DNA from: Rhynchopus euleeides | Lineage: Eukaryota > Euglenozoa > Diplonemea > Diplonemida > Diplonemidae | Assembly: GCA_963210315.1 (NCBI GenBank) | Contig: OY723306.1 | Coordinates: forward strand, 1,054,001-1,118,000 | DNA: 64,000 nucleotides | Direction of reading: 5' to 3' | Shown: one piece after another, positions 36,161-48,400 of the stretch | Layout of the letters: each line of letters opens with the position of its first letter | Numbering within the stretch: the stretch's first letter is position 1 | Notes under the pieces: generated by a model | Told to the model about the DNA's origin: nothing | The model's database searches: none | Seen by the model: only the letters and a program-made list of their open reading frames with translations | Translations under genes and position numbers: made by a program

Positions 36161-38636
36161 ATGGCGATTGCCCACACGGTGAATAAGGTCGATGTGTTCT
36201 GCAGCGCTGAGGATCAGTGCGTGCGTGCAGAGTACCTGATACACGCCGAGGTTTTCACATCCGAATTCACGTTTGTGAAGCTTCTGCCTTCGACAGTGGC
36301 GATAGTCGGGCTGGAGATCCACGGGCCCAATGGAGTGAATGCGGGTGACGCGCACATCCTGCTGCAGAGCATGTACCACACCCTTCTGTGCAGCGCCAAG
36401 GGGAAGTACAAGCTCCGCATCGAGGTGATGGTGGGGTACTCCAACAAGACGGTGAAGCAGGGCGTGGTTATCCCCAGCGTTGACTCCTCTGACACCTTCC
36501 TCTGCGTCACCATCCCGAGCGACGATGTCACCGTGTCGGTGTCACCCGCCATCTGGTCGAAAAACTTCAACCCGTCCAGCTCTCCCGAAGACGCAGCCCA
36601 CCTGGACACCGAGGTGCTGCCGGAGGGGCGGAACGCACCTGACACCTCCGTCCACAGCTACCTGCAGGCACGCCTCCCTCCCACATCGTCTATCAATGTG
36701 AAGTGGACGGCGAACCGCCATGCCGTTGTCGCGACGCCGGCAACCCCGATGTCCGACCTCGGCGCGAAGAAGGAGGAGGCACCCAAGGCACCGGAGAAGA
36801 AGAAGGAGATGGTGGTGACCTCCTCGCAGGACGTGATGTACACCATCGGTGGGGGTATCTGCCACATCTCTGTGGACCAGACCTACCACATCACCAACGG
36901 GAGCCTTTCCGGCGTGCGGATTGTCGTGCCGCTGGGGCACGGGTCGACGGAGGTGGTGGCCAACAAGTGGCTGCACTCGCTTGACCCCGCGAAGAAGTGC
37001 AAAATCCTCTCCATCGAAGGAGGGGCTGTGCGTGGGTGGGACTGCCTGTTCTGCAGCTCTGAAGAGGCGCAGGGCGCGTCGGCGCTGATCAAGAAGCAGC
37101 AGCAGGAGACAGGCACGAGCGATGGGACTGTCGCAGTGACATCCCCTGCACCCCTGGGGAGCAGCAGCTCGTCCTCCTCTTCCGGGGGCTGCCTCGTGGT
37201 GGTCGTCTCGTTTGACAGCGCGATCGACAGTGTGGTCAACTTCAGCATCACGGCAGAGATGGAGCTGGCGCACACGTCGTGCAGGGTGGCACTGCCCTCC
37301 TTCACCCCCCTGGGTGTCAACAGGAACAAGGGTGCCATTGCTATCCAGGCGCAGAGCAGCGTGGAGATCAAGGTCTGTGATCAGGACGTGAAGAGCGTGA
37401 CGAAGGTGGACATCGCGGAGCTTCCAGCAAGGCTGACCTCGAGCAACAGCGTGCTGTTTGGGTATAAGTATCTCACCAGCCAGCACCGGCTGTGTATCGA
37501 CACCGTGAAGCATGATGACGTGGATGTGATTATCGCTCTGTGCGAGTCTGCGACCTACCGCATCACCCACACCGGTGACCAGCTGCTGTATGACCTGATC
37601 TTCAACCTGAAGAACACTCAGTGCCAGTACCTCAAGGTGTTGCTGCCTCCGAAGAGCAGCGTCTGGACGGCGTCCGTCGGGGGTCAGATTGTGAAGCCTG
37701 CGACTGATCAGACGGGGAAGACGCTGCTCCCCTTGGCGAAGGGGAGCGACGTGGCGTTCAACATCAAGCTGGTGTTTGTGTGCCCTGCCCCGAAGCTGCC
37801 GAAGTCGCACGGGAATGTGAGCAAGCTGAACATCGCCTTCCCGGTGATCGACCTGCCGGTGACGCACATCAGGGCAGAGGTGTTCGTGCCGGAGTCGCAC
37901 ATCTACTCCTACTTCGAGGGTGGCATCGAGGAGGTGGAGCGGTTCAACGAGGCAGAGGTGCTGCGTGCGGTGCACAACACCGACAACTACGGGATGAGCT
38001 ACGGGGTTCGTGCGAAGAAGGCAAAAGGACCTTCACGCGCAAACCGGTTTCAACAGAGGCATACGAACTGCGCTCCCCCTCCTCCGCAGATGTACCAACA
38101 GCCACAGATGCAGATGCTGCAGCAGATGCAGCAGCAGATACAGATGCAGCAGCAGATGCCGCAGCGCGGGCGCGCAAACGTCCTGAACCGCCAGCACAGC
38201 ATTTCCAGCCTCCGGGACAGCTGCAGCGAGAGCGACAGCGAGGAGAGCATCGCGAACCAGAACTGCATCAACGATGACTTCATGGAGAGGATGGACGAGG
38301 ATGACGAAGGTGAGGACGATGAGGATGAGATCATGGCGGACGGGGCAATGGCACAGGGGATCAAGCCCCTTGACGTGTCGACCGCTTCGCTGCAGACGGG
38401 GAAGTATGTTAAGTGCCCCACCCTCGCGCGGGAGAAGTGTGTCAAGAAGCGCTGTTCTGCACCGCCTCCCAAATCATCTGCATGCAGGGTACTGTAGATT
38501 GCATACTCCACGTGTCTCCATACACCCCATACACCACAGGAAGTACCTCTTCGAGAAGCTGCTGCTACCCTCCAGCACTGTGATCTCCATCAACTGCGAG
38601 ACGTGCATGGGGAAGAAGAAGAAGGAGCGTATGTAA
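36161..38636 (+). CDS. 779-aa protein of unknown function, beta-rich with Gln-rich and acidic C-terminal region
   Basis: Exons 36161-38403 and 38540-38636 join in phase 2 to 779 residues. Residues about 1-620 alternate short hydrophobic strands in several units of roughly 150 residues, consistent with stacked beta-sandwich domains, with Lys/Pro-rich (KKEEAPKAPEKKKE) and Ser-rich linkers. The segment at about residues 440-590 (DLIFNLKNTQCQYLKVLLP, then DLPVTHIRAEVFVPE) resembles a domain I associate with large uncharacterised bacterial surface or periplasmic proteins; that resemblance is from memory and uncertain. Then come a Gln/Met-rich tract (about 645-670), an Asp/Glu-rich stretch and a Lys-rich end. 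There is no signal peptide or membrane span, so it is probably cytosolic. A further GTATGT at 38629 overlaps the last codons, so the true 3' end may use another exon. Confidence 0.8.
38404..38539 (+). other. Intron in the 36161 gene (136 nt)
   Basis: Donor GTATGTTAAG, acceptor ACACCACAG, phase 2. Without splicing the frame stops at 38497 after a Cys/Pro-rich run. With splicing it continues with KYLFEKLLLP and ends in a Lys cluster. The donor matches the GTATGY rule of the six other introns. Confidence 0.7.
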
Positions 38637-41600
38637 ACACACACACCCATCCTATTTTCACCACCGTTTTTCTGTGGCATATACTCCTCAGAGCCGAGTT
38701 CAGTATTTTTCCGCACATGTCACTCACCGCAGCACACAACTTAATACGCTCAATACCCTAACCCACCCTTCATCAAGCCCAGGTTGTGATTATCAGTTCA
38801 GGCTTTGTGTGTCAAAGCGCCAACACATACCAACAAACAAAATGCAGGCAAAGCACGGTTGCACTTGACCGGTTCTATGACATGCCCCACCCCTCTCCCT
38901 CCCCTTCCTTCGCCACACACACCTCACGGCACAGGTACCCTCCGCAACGACAAGTGATCTCCCCGCGATGCGCTGCAAAACACATAGGCAGCTCAGCCTG
39001 GTGGCCCTGGCTTTCACGGGCCTGCGAAAAGGGTGCCAGTGGGTGGGGGAGAGACGCCGGCTCTGATGCCTTTCTTTTCGCTAATGTACACCCCCTCCCC
39101 CCCCTACCACCGCTTAGCGGTAACCACCCCCACACCGGGTTGGCCTCCCCCAACCCCTGCCTGTGGATGGGGTCGGTCCAAAAATCCTACAACGTATTTC
39201 CGAGACGGGGTGGGGGGTTCAAATGCCGCCGCATATTTTTTTTTGCATACACGTTAAGTGTTCTAAGAAACCAGACATAACCAGAAGACCAACATCATGT
39301 TCGTGCTAGCACTTTTCCCTTTTGTCATCACACCCGTGCGCCAAAACAGGTTAGGCCTTATATTTGGCTGCGTTCAACGAAAAAAGACACTTCTTTCCGG
39401 AGTTTAGCTAGCACGATTCAGTTGGGCGATTCATTTGTCTGGTTTTGTTCGGGGATGCGCGTGCGGATCGCCTTTTGGTGAGCCTCGGGGGGGAGGGAGG
39501 GGGGGAAACGCTCCCACCCCACACCCACGGTGTCACGGTGTGTTGTTGTGTGTGGTCGCCCAGGCACTCTTGCCTACCTGGGCTCCCCCCCCCCCCCCCC
39601 CGACCACCACCACCACCACCACCACCACGCCTCTGTCTACACATACAGAGGCCGTGATTCCCCTTGACACACACACACACTGTCGTGGGTTTTTTGCTTG
39701 GGTCCTTCTCCCCGAGGTGCAACAAACAGCCACATTTCGCACACCGTCCCGTTTTGTTTGGAGGAACAGCAAGCTTGGCCCCGTGGCAGCTTTCGGTATT
39801 CCCGCGCACTTTGCACCGAACAGGCACCGGTGGTTTATAAAAAAATGCAAATCCAAGTCTTTTTCTGGCAAAAAAAGCTGCCCCGACGGCTTGATGTGTC
39901 TGTCACTGCCGGACTCATGGTGGCTGATTCCAATAAAATACCACAGTGCTCGTAGCAGCAAGACGGCCTCCCTGCCCCCCAGCTATTGAGGGGCTGTGCC
40001 GGCAGAGTTGTGCCAATGTGTTGCATCTCGCCTATCGCTCCCCCCTTTCTCCTCCTCCCCTCTCGATCCCTCCCATCCATTCGCCACCAACCAACGCATG
40101 CTCCTTCTTACTGCTTGTTTGAAATTGAAAGTTGATCTCTCCCTGTTCCCCGCCTAACTCCAATGATTCCGTCCCCTTCCCATGTGCACGCCGTTGCAGA
40201 GAGGGTGTGCATGAGACGGTTGGCATGGGGTAACTGCATTTGTTTTGTGCGCCCAGAAGAAAACATAAAAAATCAACCACCACACAACTGCGTCAAAAAA
40301 ACACTGCGACCGACTCTCTCCCCTCTGGACGCAATAACGCAAAAAAGGCAAATGCTGTGTTGCTGTTGTTGTTTTGTTGTTGTTGTTAACCACCGGTTCC
40401 CCCATTCCCCCCCCCCCCACCTACCACACACACAGGCACGAACGCCATGCAAGCGGATTACCCCGCAAACCGTGCTAAAATTGCAAAAAAAACACACAAA
40501 AAACAACAATTCTATAACTGCTATGGGGCGCGAAACGAAGCCACGTGTTTCTGTGCCCAACAACACACCTTCCTCCCACTCTCCTCTCTCCCCTGACGAC
40601 GAAGCTGCTTTGCAAAAGCTTGTGGGACTGCTGTTCTGCAGACTACCCCAGTCACCCCCCTCGAGAAATTGCCCCGCGTGGCTCAGGCATTCACGGCGTG
40701 CTCGTTCTTTTTTTTTACTATTCGCGCCTTTGCCTGAGTCACTCGCGTGGTGGTTTCGAACAGGGGAGGGGGGGGTAATGCTGGGTGCGATTGTCGCACA
40801 CATCATTATGAGTCGAGACATTGCTTCGGAGAAACGCCAATTTTTTCGTTTCGTGGGTCCCCCCCCCACCCCACTCCCCAGGATTCGACTGGAGAGAGCC
40901 CGGGATGTTCTTTACAACTAAGCAGCGTGGGGAAGTTGTCCGTGATACAGCACGTCGACAACAATTCAGGCCAAACGACCCCCACCGCCCCGTATTGCCA
41001 CATGCCACTCCTAACCCGTGGCTGGGGGTTGCCTTAGAGCTCGGAAGGGTGAGTTTTGGTTGATGTCCCGTGATCTCTCGCAATTCGGGGGGGATTTTTT
41101 CACCTTGTGTGCTCTGCTGGAGCGTCTACACGCCGCAGCATTCCCAAAAGAATGCATGTGGGACACTGCTGTGTGCACGAACTGCAATGCACACATGTCG
41201 GAATTCAGGCAGAGCCGAATCAGCATCCAGCTGATGTGAAAAAAATGGGTTTCGTCCTGCAATACACACAGCACACGCGCGCTCTCTCTCTCTTCCCCCC
41301 TCCCCCGCCCCTCCCCCGCCCCTCCCGTTTATTTTCCATTTTTTGAGAGATTCGCTTTCGGTTGCCTTTTTCCCTTTTTCCGGCGTCACTGCAAGAAGGT
41401 GCGAACGTTTGCAGTGGGGGGGGGCTGGGGGGAGGAGGAACAGCAGAGCCAAACCTACTACCCCACCCCCTATCCCCTCCTCCCCCTCGGCCCCCCCCCC
41501 CCCCCTACCGCCTTTTACTCCTTGCCCGCCCCCCACACAGACACCACCCTCCCGCCCCGCCCCCTCCGCGCGACTCTGCGCAACTGCTCCCGATATCTAC

Positions 41601-42338
41601 CCTGAGCACGCGAGTCAAATGGGGGTCGGGGGGGGGGGGGGAGGAAATGGGGGTGGGGGGATGTGGGTAGGAAGGGCCGATTGCGGTCAAAGAGAACACC
41701 CCGCAGGAGGGGAAGGGGGGGAAAAAAAAAGGTGACGGACGTTTCCCCCAGACCCCCGTTCCCCCCCTCTCCCCTCCCCCCGTTTGCTAAGTTTGATGCG
41801 CAATATAGTGGGCCGTCATCGGAGGATGCATAATCATCAACACACCTCGCGACCCCCACCACCACCACCACCACCGCCACCATCTGAGTTTACGTTGGGA
41901 ATTGCAGCGGAGAGAGAGGCAGAGCACAGTCACACAACACCACATTCATCAGGTTTTACACCCTGGGTGGTTGTTGCGTCTTTGTTTTCACCACCACCAC
42001 CACCACCACCCCAGTGCAGGAGAAACCCGTTGGAACGCAACGGCACCACACAGAGGCCAGGCGCGGGTGGGGGGGTGGTGTTAGAGGAGGGGATAGAACA
42101 AGGCGCTTCATTTCGCGAGCCTTTCCCCCCCCCCCCCCCCTTCCCACCCCCCCCGCGCCCCTGCCGTTCTACATTATATCTCCAAAAGCTACGTGACGCG
42201 GCGGGGTGCGGTGTGGTGGGGGGGGGGGGTGGGGAGGTGGGGAGGAGGGAGGTGGTTCTAGTCACCGGACCCCCCAACCCCTCCCCCCACCCCAACCGCT
42301 TTTTCCTTCCGATTTTTGGGAGGTGCTGAGCCGGAGGG
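38637..42338. other. Intergenic, 3.7 kb, low complexity
   Basis: I see no supported gene. The stretch contains (CAC)n/(CCA)n tracts at about 39601-39629, 41852-41880 and 41989-42011, CA runs, and many C or G homopolymers (39587-39601, 41491-41504, 41628-41641, 42125-42140, 42219-42230). Open frames here are Pro-, Gly- or His-rich artefacts of these tracts. Confidence 0.55.
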
Positions 42339-43277
42339 ATGGCTGCAGCGAAGCCCCTGAGAGGGGACAATGTGTCTGTGACGGGGCACAGCATCCGAGA
42401 GGACGGCGAGGGGTCGCACGTGCAGTACCACATCTCGGTGGAGTGGGGTGCCGGGGGCCCGTGGAAGGTTTACAAACGGTACAGCGAGTTTGAGTCGTTT
42501 CACAAAATATTGATGAAGTTCTACGGGAAGCAGCAGGTCCCCGCCTTCACTAAGAAGAAGCGCCTGCCTGTTGGAGGGACCAGCCATGGTTTTGTCGAGA
42601 AGCGCATGGTGAAACTGGAGCAGTACCTCCGTGAGGTCGTCGAGCAGTGGCCCATGTGGTTTCAGATGGGCGAGGAAAAGCGCGTCGGCCCGGGCAGCGT
42701 GCTGGGGATCAATGAGTTCATCTTTGAATTCCTGGAATTCTCGAAGTATGCACAGATCGGGCTCCCCGCAACTGCCGCGCACGAAGGGGAGGGTGTATTC
42801 GTGGCAGTCGGCCCTCAGGCAGGCGGAAAGGGCGGGCACCTCCCTTTGCTCACCGGAGCTGCTTTATCGCACCTCGTGTCTGAGGTGCGCGGGGTGGACC
42901 TCTCTGACGACGACTCCAAGGTTGGCGTGATCACGCGCCACCTCAGCTCCCTGCAGGAGCGGCAGCAGGACTATCTGATCAACGTGATCCAGCTGAAGTC
43001 CCTCCTCGACGAGGTGTTCTTCCAGAGCACCCGGGGCGCCCTTCTGACAGCCCTGCTGCCTTTCGTGCAGGATCCCGAGAACTTCTCCAGGCTTCTCCCA
43101 GCGTTCGACTTCGACGAGGACATCAAACACGTGACAAAGCTGTTCCAGGATCAGGTCAGGCGTCGTGACGGTGCGATGAACGCCTCGACAAGCACCCTCC
43201 CTTCGATGGCTGATATGCGGCACGGCTCTCCAGAGGCACCTTCGCGGCAGCGAGGCACTGCGCTGTGCAACCGGTGA
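42339..43277 (+). CDS. PX-domain phosphoinositide-binding protein
   Basis: The 312-residue protein begins with a PX (phox homology) domain at about residues 8-130. The hallmarks are YKRYSEF at 45-51, whose Arg is the usual contact for the 3-phosphate of phosphatidylinositol 3-phosphate, a basic loop VPAFTKKKR at 67-75, and FVEKRMVKLEQYL from 85, whose Arg89 fits the second lipid-binding Arg. The remainder (130-312) is mainly helical, with LSSLQERQQDYLINVIQL suggesting a coiled coil, and a Ser/Arg-rich end. Members of this family sit on endosomal membranes and work in sorting; the protein is shorter than most sorting nexins and has no visible BAR, SH3 or kinase domain. The start at 42339 follows a long poly(C)/poly(G) stretch and leaves eight residues before the first PX strand. 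Confidence 0.88.
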   Translation: MAAAKPLRGDNVSVTGHSIREDGEGSHVQYHISVEWGAGGPWKVYKRYSEFESFHKILMKFYGKQQVPAFTKKKRLPVGGTSHGFVEKRMVKLEQYLREVVEQWPMWFQMGEEKRVGPGSVLGINEFIFEFLEFSKYAQIGLPATAAHEGEGVFVAVGPQAGGKGGHLPLLTGAALSHLVSEVRGVDLSDDDSKVGVITRHLSSLQERQQDYLINVIQLKSLLDEVFFQSTRGALLTALLPFVQDPENFSRLLPAFDFDEDIKHVTKLFQDQVRRRDGAMNASTSTLPSMADMRHGSPEAPSRQRGTALCNR

Positions 43278-44042
43278 GGTGGAGTTGAGTTGAGGTAGGC
43301 GGTAGGCATGACAGCATCTGGAAGAATGCGCGTGTGTGCTCCAGAGGGGGGAGAGGGGCACTGCGCGATGTCAGTTCAGTTCGCTATCCCAAGGTGCAGT
43401 GCAGAATGCGCAGAAAGTTTGTGATAAAAATGCATGCGCAAGTGGGGGGGGGGGGAGGGGGGGGGTTATGGGGGCCTTGCAGTGTGGTTTGTATTCCACT
43501 TCACTCTCATCTTGACACCTCGAGCGGGGGACGCTCGGTGCATTGCATTTCCAGTTTTACCAAGAAAACACACAAGCAAGCAGGGGGGGGGGGGGAGGGG
43601 AGGGGAGGGTGAGGTGAGTGTTGTATCGAAAAGAGTGCTTCTTTGTCTTGTCGCCGTGTTCCCCGAAGAACGAATTAGAACTTGTCTTTTTTTGCGCATC
43701 CTTTTGTTATCTCCCAAGGGGAGGGGGGGGGGGGGGGTGTGCGGACACCATCACCCCCACCCATCCTGGGAGGGGGGAATGATGGACACCGGCGGGGAGG
43801 AAGGGAGGGGTAGGGAGAACTGAGGGCAAAAGAAAACACCCGTGTGATGCCTGCAAAGTGCGTTATTTTCTACCCCCGCTGCACCCACGGTGCGGCGGTT
43901 GCTGTGGCGTATGTGTGTGTTCAATATATCCATTCTGGCAAAGAGAGCAGAGGGTGTGTGGGGAGGGGGGGAGGGGGGGCGGGGTGATGACCGCCTGATG
44001 CCAGGGATTATCTGCCCTTCTTTTGCCCAGGGGGGGGGGGGG
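43278..44042. other. Intergenic, poly(G)-rich
   Basis: I see no gene here. G runs lie at 43445-43465, 43581-43592, 43724-43737 and 44031-44042, the last abutting the TA of the foldback element. Confidence 0.55.
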
Positions 44043-44044
44043 TA

Positions 44045-45192
44045 GGGGGGGTCAAATGCCACCCTTTTACGTGGACAAACACGATTTTTCAAAAAACCGG
44101 CGCAGAGGCCCCAAAGCCCCCGTAAACCCTCCAAACCCCCCCAGATCGGTCCGGAAACCCATCGAACCCCACTTTTCCACCATTCCGGGCACCTCAGGTG
44201 CCCGAATTGGGGTACCTAAATTTTGTGCCACCGTTTGGTACCGGACAGTGCCACTGTGTGGGAGGTTGGAAAAGAAAATGCCCCAACACACCACATCTGA
44301 GGGTTGCAATGCATGTTGCTTGCCAACCACGTCATCCGGTGGGTGTCAGGCGCTATGTAGGTGGCATTAGCCAGGTCTTCGATGAGTTCTGGCTTGTATA
44401 TGTACCTCCCTGCCACCATGCACCGGGAGGCTGCCTGTAGGTACGGAACAAGTCCAGATGGTCGTGTGATTCCTGTGCAGCAGTGCTCCACAACCGGGAT
44501 GTGTTGACAACGACTGTTGCAACACGAGCTGTACATTCCGGGAACACACGAAGTGCGCTGTCGTGGTACCCATTGTGCCAGAATTGGTACTTGCTGCGGT
44601 CTACTTTGCCTGGCCCAAGAGCACTGGTACTGAACAGTGCAATATGCGTGGCGAGGTGAATGCAACGGAAGCGCGCAAAGTCAATACAGCTCTCGGATGG
44701 CGGGTGGTGGTGTCACTAGTGTGTGACGTTCACTCGAGGATACAACGCATCACAATGAATCAGCAACCGTGGACCGAGTACAATACGCTCTCTGTGGCTG
44801 GTGTGGGGGACAAAGGCAGTGCCTGTGCCGCAGGCAGGGAGGTACATATACAAGCCAGAACACATCGAAGACCTGGCTCATGCCACCTACATAGCGCCTG
44901 ACACCCACCGGATGACGTGGTTGGCAAGCAACATGCATTGCAACCCTCAGATGTGGTGTGTTGGGGCATTTTCTTTTCCAACCTCCCACACAGTGGCACT
45001 GTACGGTACCAAACGGTGGCACAAAATTTAGGTACCCCAATTCGGGCACCTGAGGTGCCCGGAATGGTGGAAAAGTGGGGTTCGATGGGTTTCCGGACCG
45101 ATCTGGGGGGGTTTGGAGGGTTTACGGGGGCTTTGGGGCCTCTGCGCCGGTTTTTTGAAAAATCGTGTTTGTCACCCCCATTTGACCCCCCC
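44045..45192. mobile_element. Foldback element copy A, 1,148 bp, ~367-bp arms, TA-flanked
   Basis: The left arm (44045 to about 44416) is repeated in inverted orientation at about 44831-45192. Both ends read GGGGGGGTCAAATG going inward and are flanked by TA (44043-44044, 45193-45194). Near the tip the left arm has a 15-bp segment absent from the right arm. The 414-bp middle is unique to the family. There is no transposase frame. A second copy at 58854 matches it with few differences, which shows that the whole 1.15 kb moves as a unit. Confidence 0.9.
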
Positions 45193-45194
45193 TA

Positions 45195-45472
45195 GGGGGG
45201 GGGGGGGGCCTGGGATGGGAGAACAAAAACAGCAGTAAGGTGAGGATTCGTTCTGTGACAAAAAACCCCTCCCCACTACCCCCCCCCCCCCCCCCTCCGC
45301 CTCCACCCCCTCACCCCCCCCCCCCCCCCCAATTCCTGGTTAACCTTCACCTGCCCCCACCTTCTCCGCTCCCCCCCACACACCGCCTGCAAGGCCGGGA
45401 GGGAGAGTGGAGAAGGAGGTGGCTCCAAAAAGCACACTCTCCTCACCACCACCACCACCACCTCCTCCTCCG
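45195..45472. other. Leader region with poly(C) runs
   Basis: Poly(G) at 45196-45207 and long C runs at 45280-45296 and 45316-45330 precede the adenylation-domain gene. A frame in phase with the gene opens at ATG 45407 but codes only for a Ser/Pro run. Confidence 0.5.
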
Positions 45473-48400
45473 ATGCTCCAAACCCTCCGAGAGCATGCCC
45501 TGCGCAACCCAACGAAGGTATTCCTCCGGGTCGCAGGGGCTGTTGGCCCGGACACCTCTAGCGGCTGCGGCAGCCCCACCGCCTACACCACCGCACCCGA
45601 CACAACCTGGACCTATGGGGCGGCATACCACACCGCACTCCGGGTTGCCCGCGCACTCCCCTCTGTTGAACACATCGGGGCGAGACCAGAAGGGTTGGAA
45701 GATTCCTCCACCACCTCCCCTTCCACCTGCCGTGTCCTGTTCCTGCATACCAACCCCGATGGGGGTATCTCTGCAAGCCATGTCATTGCACAGATCGCTG
45801 CGGCTCTCGAGGGGTGGGTTTTCTGTTACATCCACCGTGAGGGAATGCCTGGGCTGCGCTATAACAGCATCGTAGAGTGCCTCTCGCCGGATGCGGTGTG
45901 GACCTCTGCCGAGGTGGCGCGACTTGTCAGCACACGCAGGACGGAGGGTGGGGGTGGGGCGGGTGACAATGTCTCACACAAGCATGCCCCGCAATCCCCC
46001 TGCTATATCTGCTTCACCAGCGGCAGCACAGGGCATCCCAAGGCGGTGTGGACATCTTACGAAAGCATTTCACGCTACGCCGCTTCCCGGATATCACGGG
46101 AGGGTATATCCGACGCATCGTGCATCCTCCTGGCATCTGCCGCGACATTCGACCCCTCCCAGGGCGACATATGGGCGGCAGCCATCGCGGGGTGCACCCT
46201 CTCCCTCCCCGAGTCCCTCATGTCTCTCTACGGCGACCCATCTGGGGTGGCGCGCGGGGGATCTGCAACACACATCACCACGACGCCTCTCCTCTGGACC
46301 TCCGCGGGGCCTGCCCTCCTCCCGGGTGGAGGGGTTAACGAGGGCCCCACCACCCCCTCCATCCCATCCCTCGAAGTGCTTTGCCTCGGAGGGGAGCCAT
46401 TTCCGGAGGCGATTCGGGCGGCGGGGTGGCACTGTGGTGGGGGTGGTGGAGGAGGGGGGCCCACCCCCCTCGAGGTGCGGAATGTCTACGGCGTGACGGA
46501 GGCGACGTGTTATCAGTGTTTTGCGAGGGTGCTTCCGATCGATGCATCCCAATCCCCTGCCGCGGTGCCCGGTGCCATTCCTCACGGAGGGGGTGGCGGA
46601 GGCTACCCTCTGCAAAGGAGAGAGTTCCACGCGACACCCTTCCCCTCCAGCAACCTCTACGATGGATGCGAGGTGCGCATCTTGCGCGTTTCAAAGGAAA
46701 CCGGCGCCACCTCCACCACACCCCCCCTGGGTACAACCGCAGAACCCACGGAGGGGGCTCTGCACATCCGCGGGCCCTGCCTCGCCCTGGGATACACAGA
46801 GGTGACCCCAGCAGTTGCAACCCCAGAGCCTTCAGGGGGGGCCGGATGCAGCACACCAGCCACCCCGCGGAGACACACCCTCCTCCCTGTGGCGGGAGCA
46901 GACGGGTGGCACGACACGGAGGATCTTGCGGTGGCGGAGGGGGCGGAGGGGGGTGGATCTCACTCCTCCTCCTCCTCCCCCTCCCCCTCCCCATCGTTCT
47001 GCCTCAGGGGGAGGGCCGGCGGCCCGCATGCGACACAGGTGAAGCTCAACGGCAGGCGGGTGGACCTCGCCGAGGTGGAATCTGCGGTGCACACCGCATT
47101 CGCGGGGTGCACCGCACCCCCCTCCACGGCAAAAGCCCTGCTCCTCCGAGACGCGGCTTCGCCGCATCCAGCCATCTCCCTCTTCATCGTGTCACCCATG
47201 CTGTCGGCACAGCCGGCCCTCAGCGGAGGCGGTGACACCCCACCTGGGTTTGCCCCCCGCTGCCTTCGGCATATCCTCTCCGAGCTGCTCCCGGCACACC
47301 TGGTTCCCTCCCGCATATCGATTGCTGCAGAGGCTCCCCTGGGCCCCACAGGAAAGCTCGATCTCACTGCGGTGTCTGCCGCTCTCCTCTGTGGGGCCTC
47401 CACCTCCGCGGAAAACCCCTTTCTCCAAAACATTGGGGGGGATGGAGGGGGTAACAACAGCAGCAGCAGCAGCAGGGCAAACAGCAAAACCCCCCGCCGC
47501 ATCGCGGAGAACCCCCAGGATGGGTGTGGGGAGGTGGGAGAGGAGGGGGTATCAGGCGGGGGCATCACCCGGCACGACCCCCTGAAGAAGCCCCGTGTGG
47601 AGGGAGGGGCGGCTGCAACCCCCCCCGCCCCACGCCCCACCCCCGCGCAGCTGCTGGTGATGTCCGCATGGCGTGCCCAGCTGGGCAGCGTCACGCCCCT
47701 CTCCCCCGACTCCGAGTGGGGCACCTCAGGGGGCGACTCGCTGTCGGTGCTCCGCATGGTGCACGCCTTGAGGGGGAGCCTCGAATTTGACTCCACACCC
47801 CACGCCTACACCGCGGAGGAGGGTCGGTTTGGCACTTTATCGGGCCCATTCCAACCTGCGGAGTTTATCAAACGCCCCACTGTGAGGCAGCAGGCGGCAT
47901 ATATTGAAGAAGCCCTTTCTAAAGCGGGTCTATCCATCCCCGGTGGTGGAGGAGGAGAAGTTGCCGGAGGTGGGGGTGGGGTTTCCACAGAGCCAGAGCC
48001 TTCCCAAGAGTCGCAGGGGCATGCCCTGCTGAAGGAGGCGGCGCGTGTAGGGGTGGCGTGTCTGCTGCAGGCGCTGCTGCGGGTGGGGGTGTGTCCCAAC
48101 GGGGGGGTGGGGCGGAGGGAGCGCGGCATGTCTCCCCTGCACTATGCAGCTCAGAATGGGCATGTCTGCTGCGTGCGCCTGCTGCTCAGGGCAGGCGCGT
48201 CGGTGACGAGTGTGACGGAGTTTGGGGTGTCCCCCTCCCACCTCGCGGCATCGAAGGGGTCTGTCGAGGCGCTGGACGCGCTCCTCGCAACGGGGTTGGT
48301 GAGCGCATCTGTGAAGGACAGCAACAAGCAGTCCCTCCTCCACTTCGCCTCCAGAGGAGGCCACGCCGACATGCTGCTGCACCTCCTCTCCAAAGGCGTC

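Noticed and set aside
39435..42329. Several 100-250-codon frames between the 36161 and PX genes
   Set aside because: They are Pro-, Gly- or His-rich readings of C runs and CCA/CAC microsatellites.
44353..45195. Frames of 60-150 codons within the foldback elements, present in both copies
   Set aside because: They lie in the inverted arms and recur on both strands by symmetry; no transposase motif is present.
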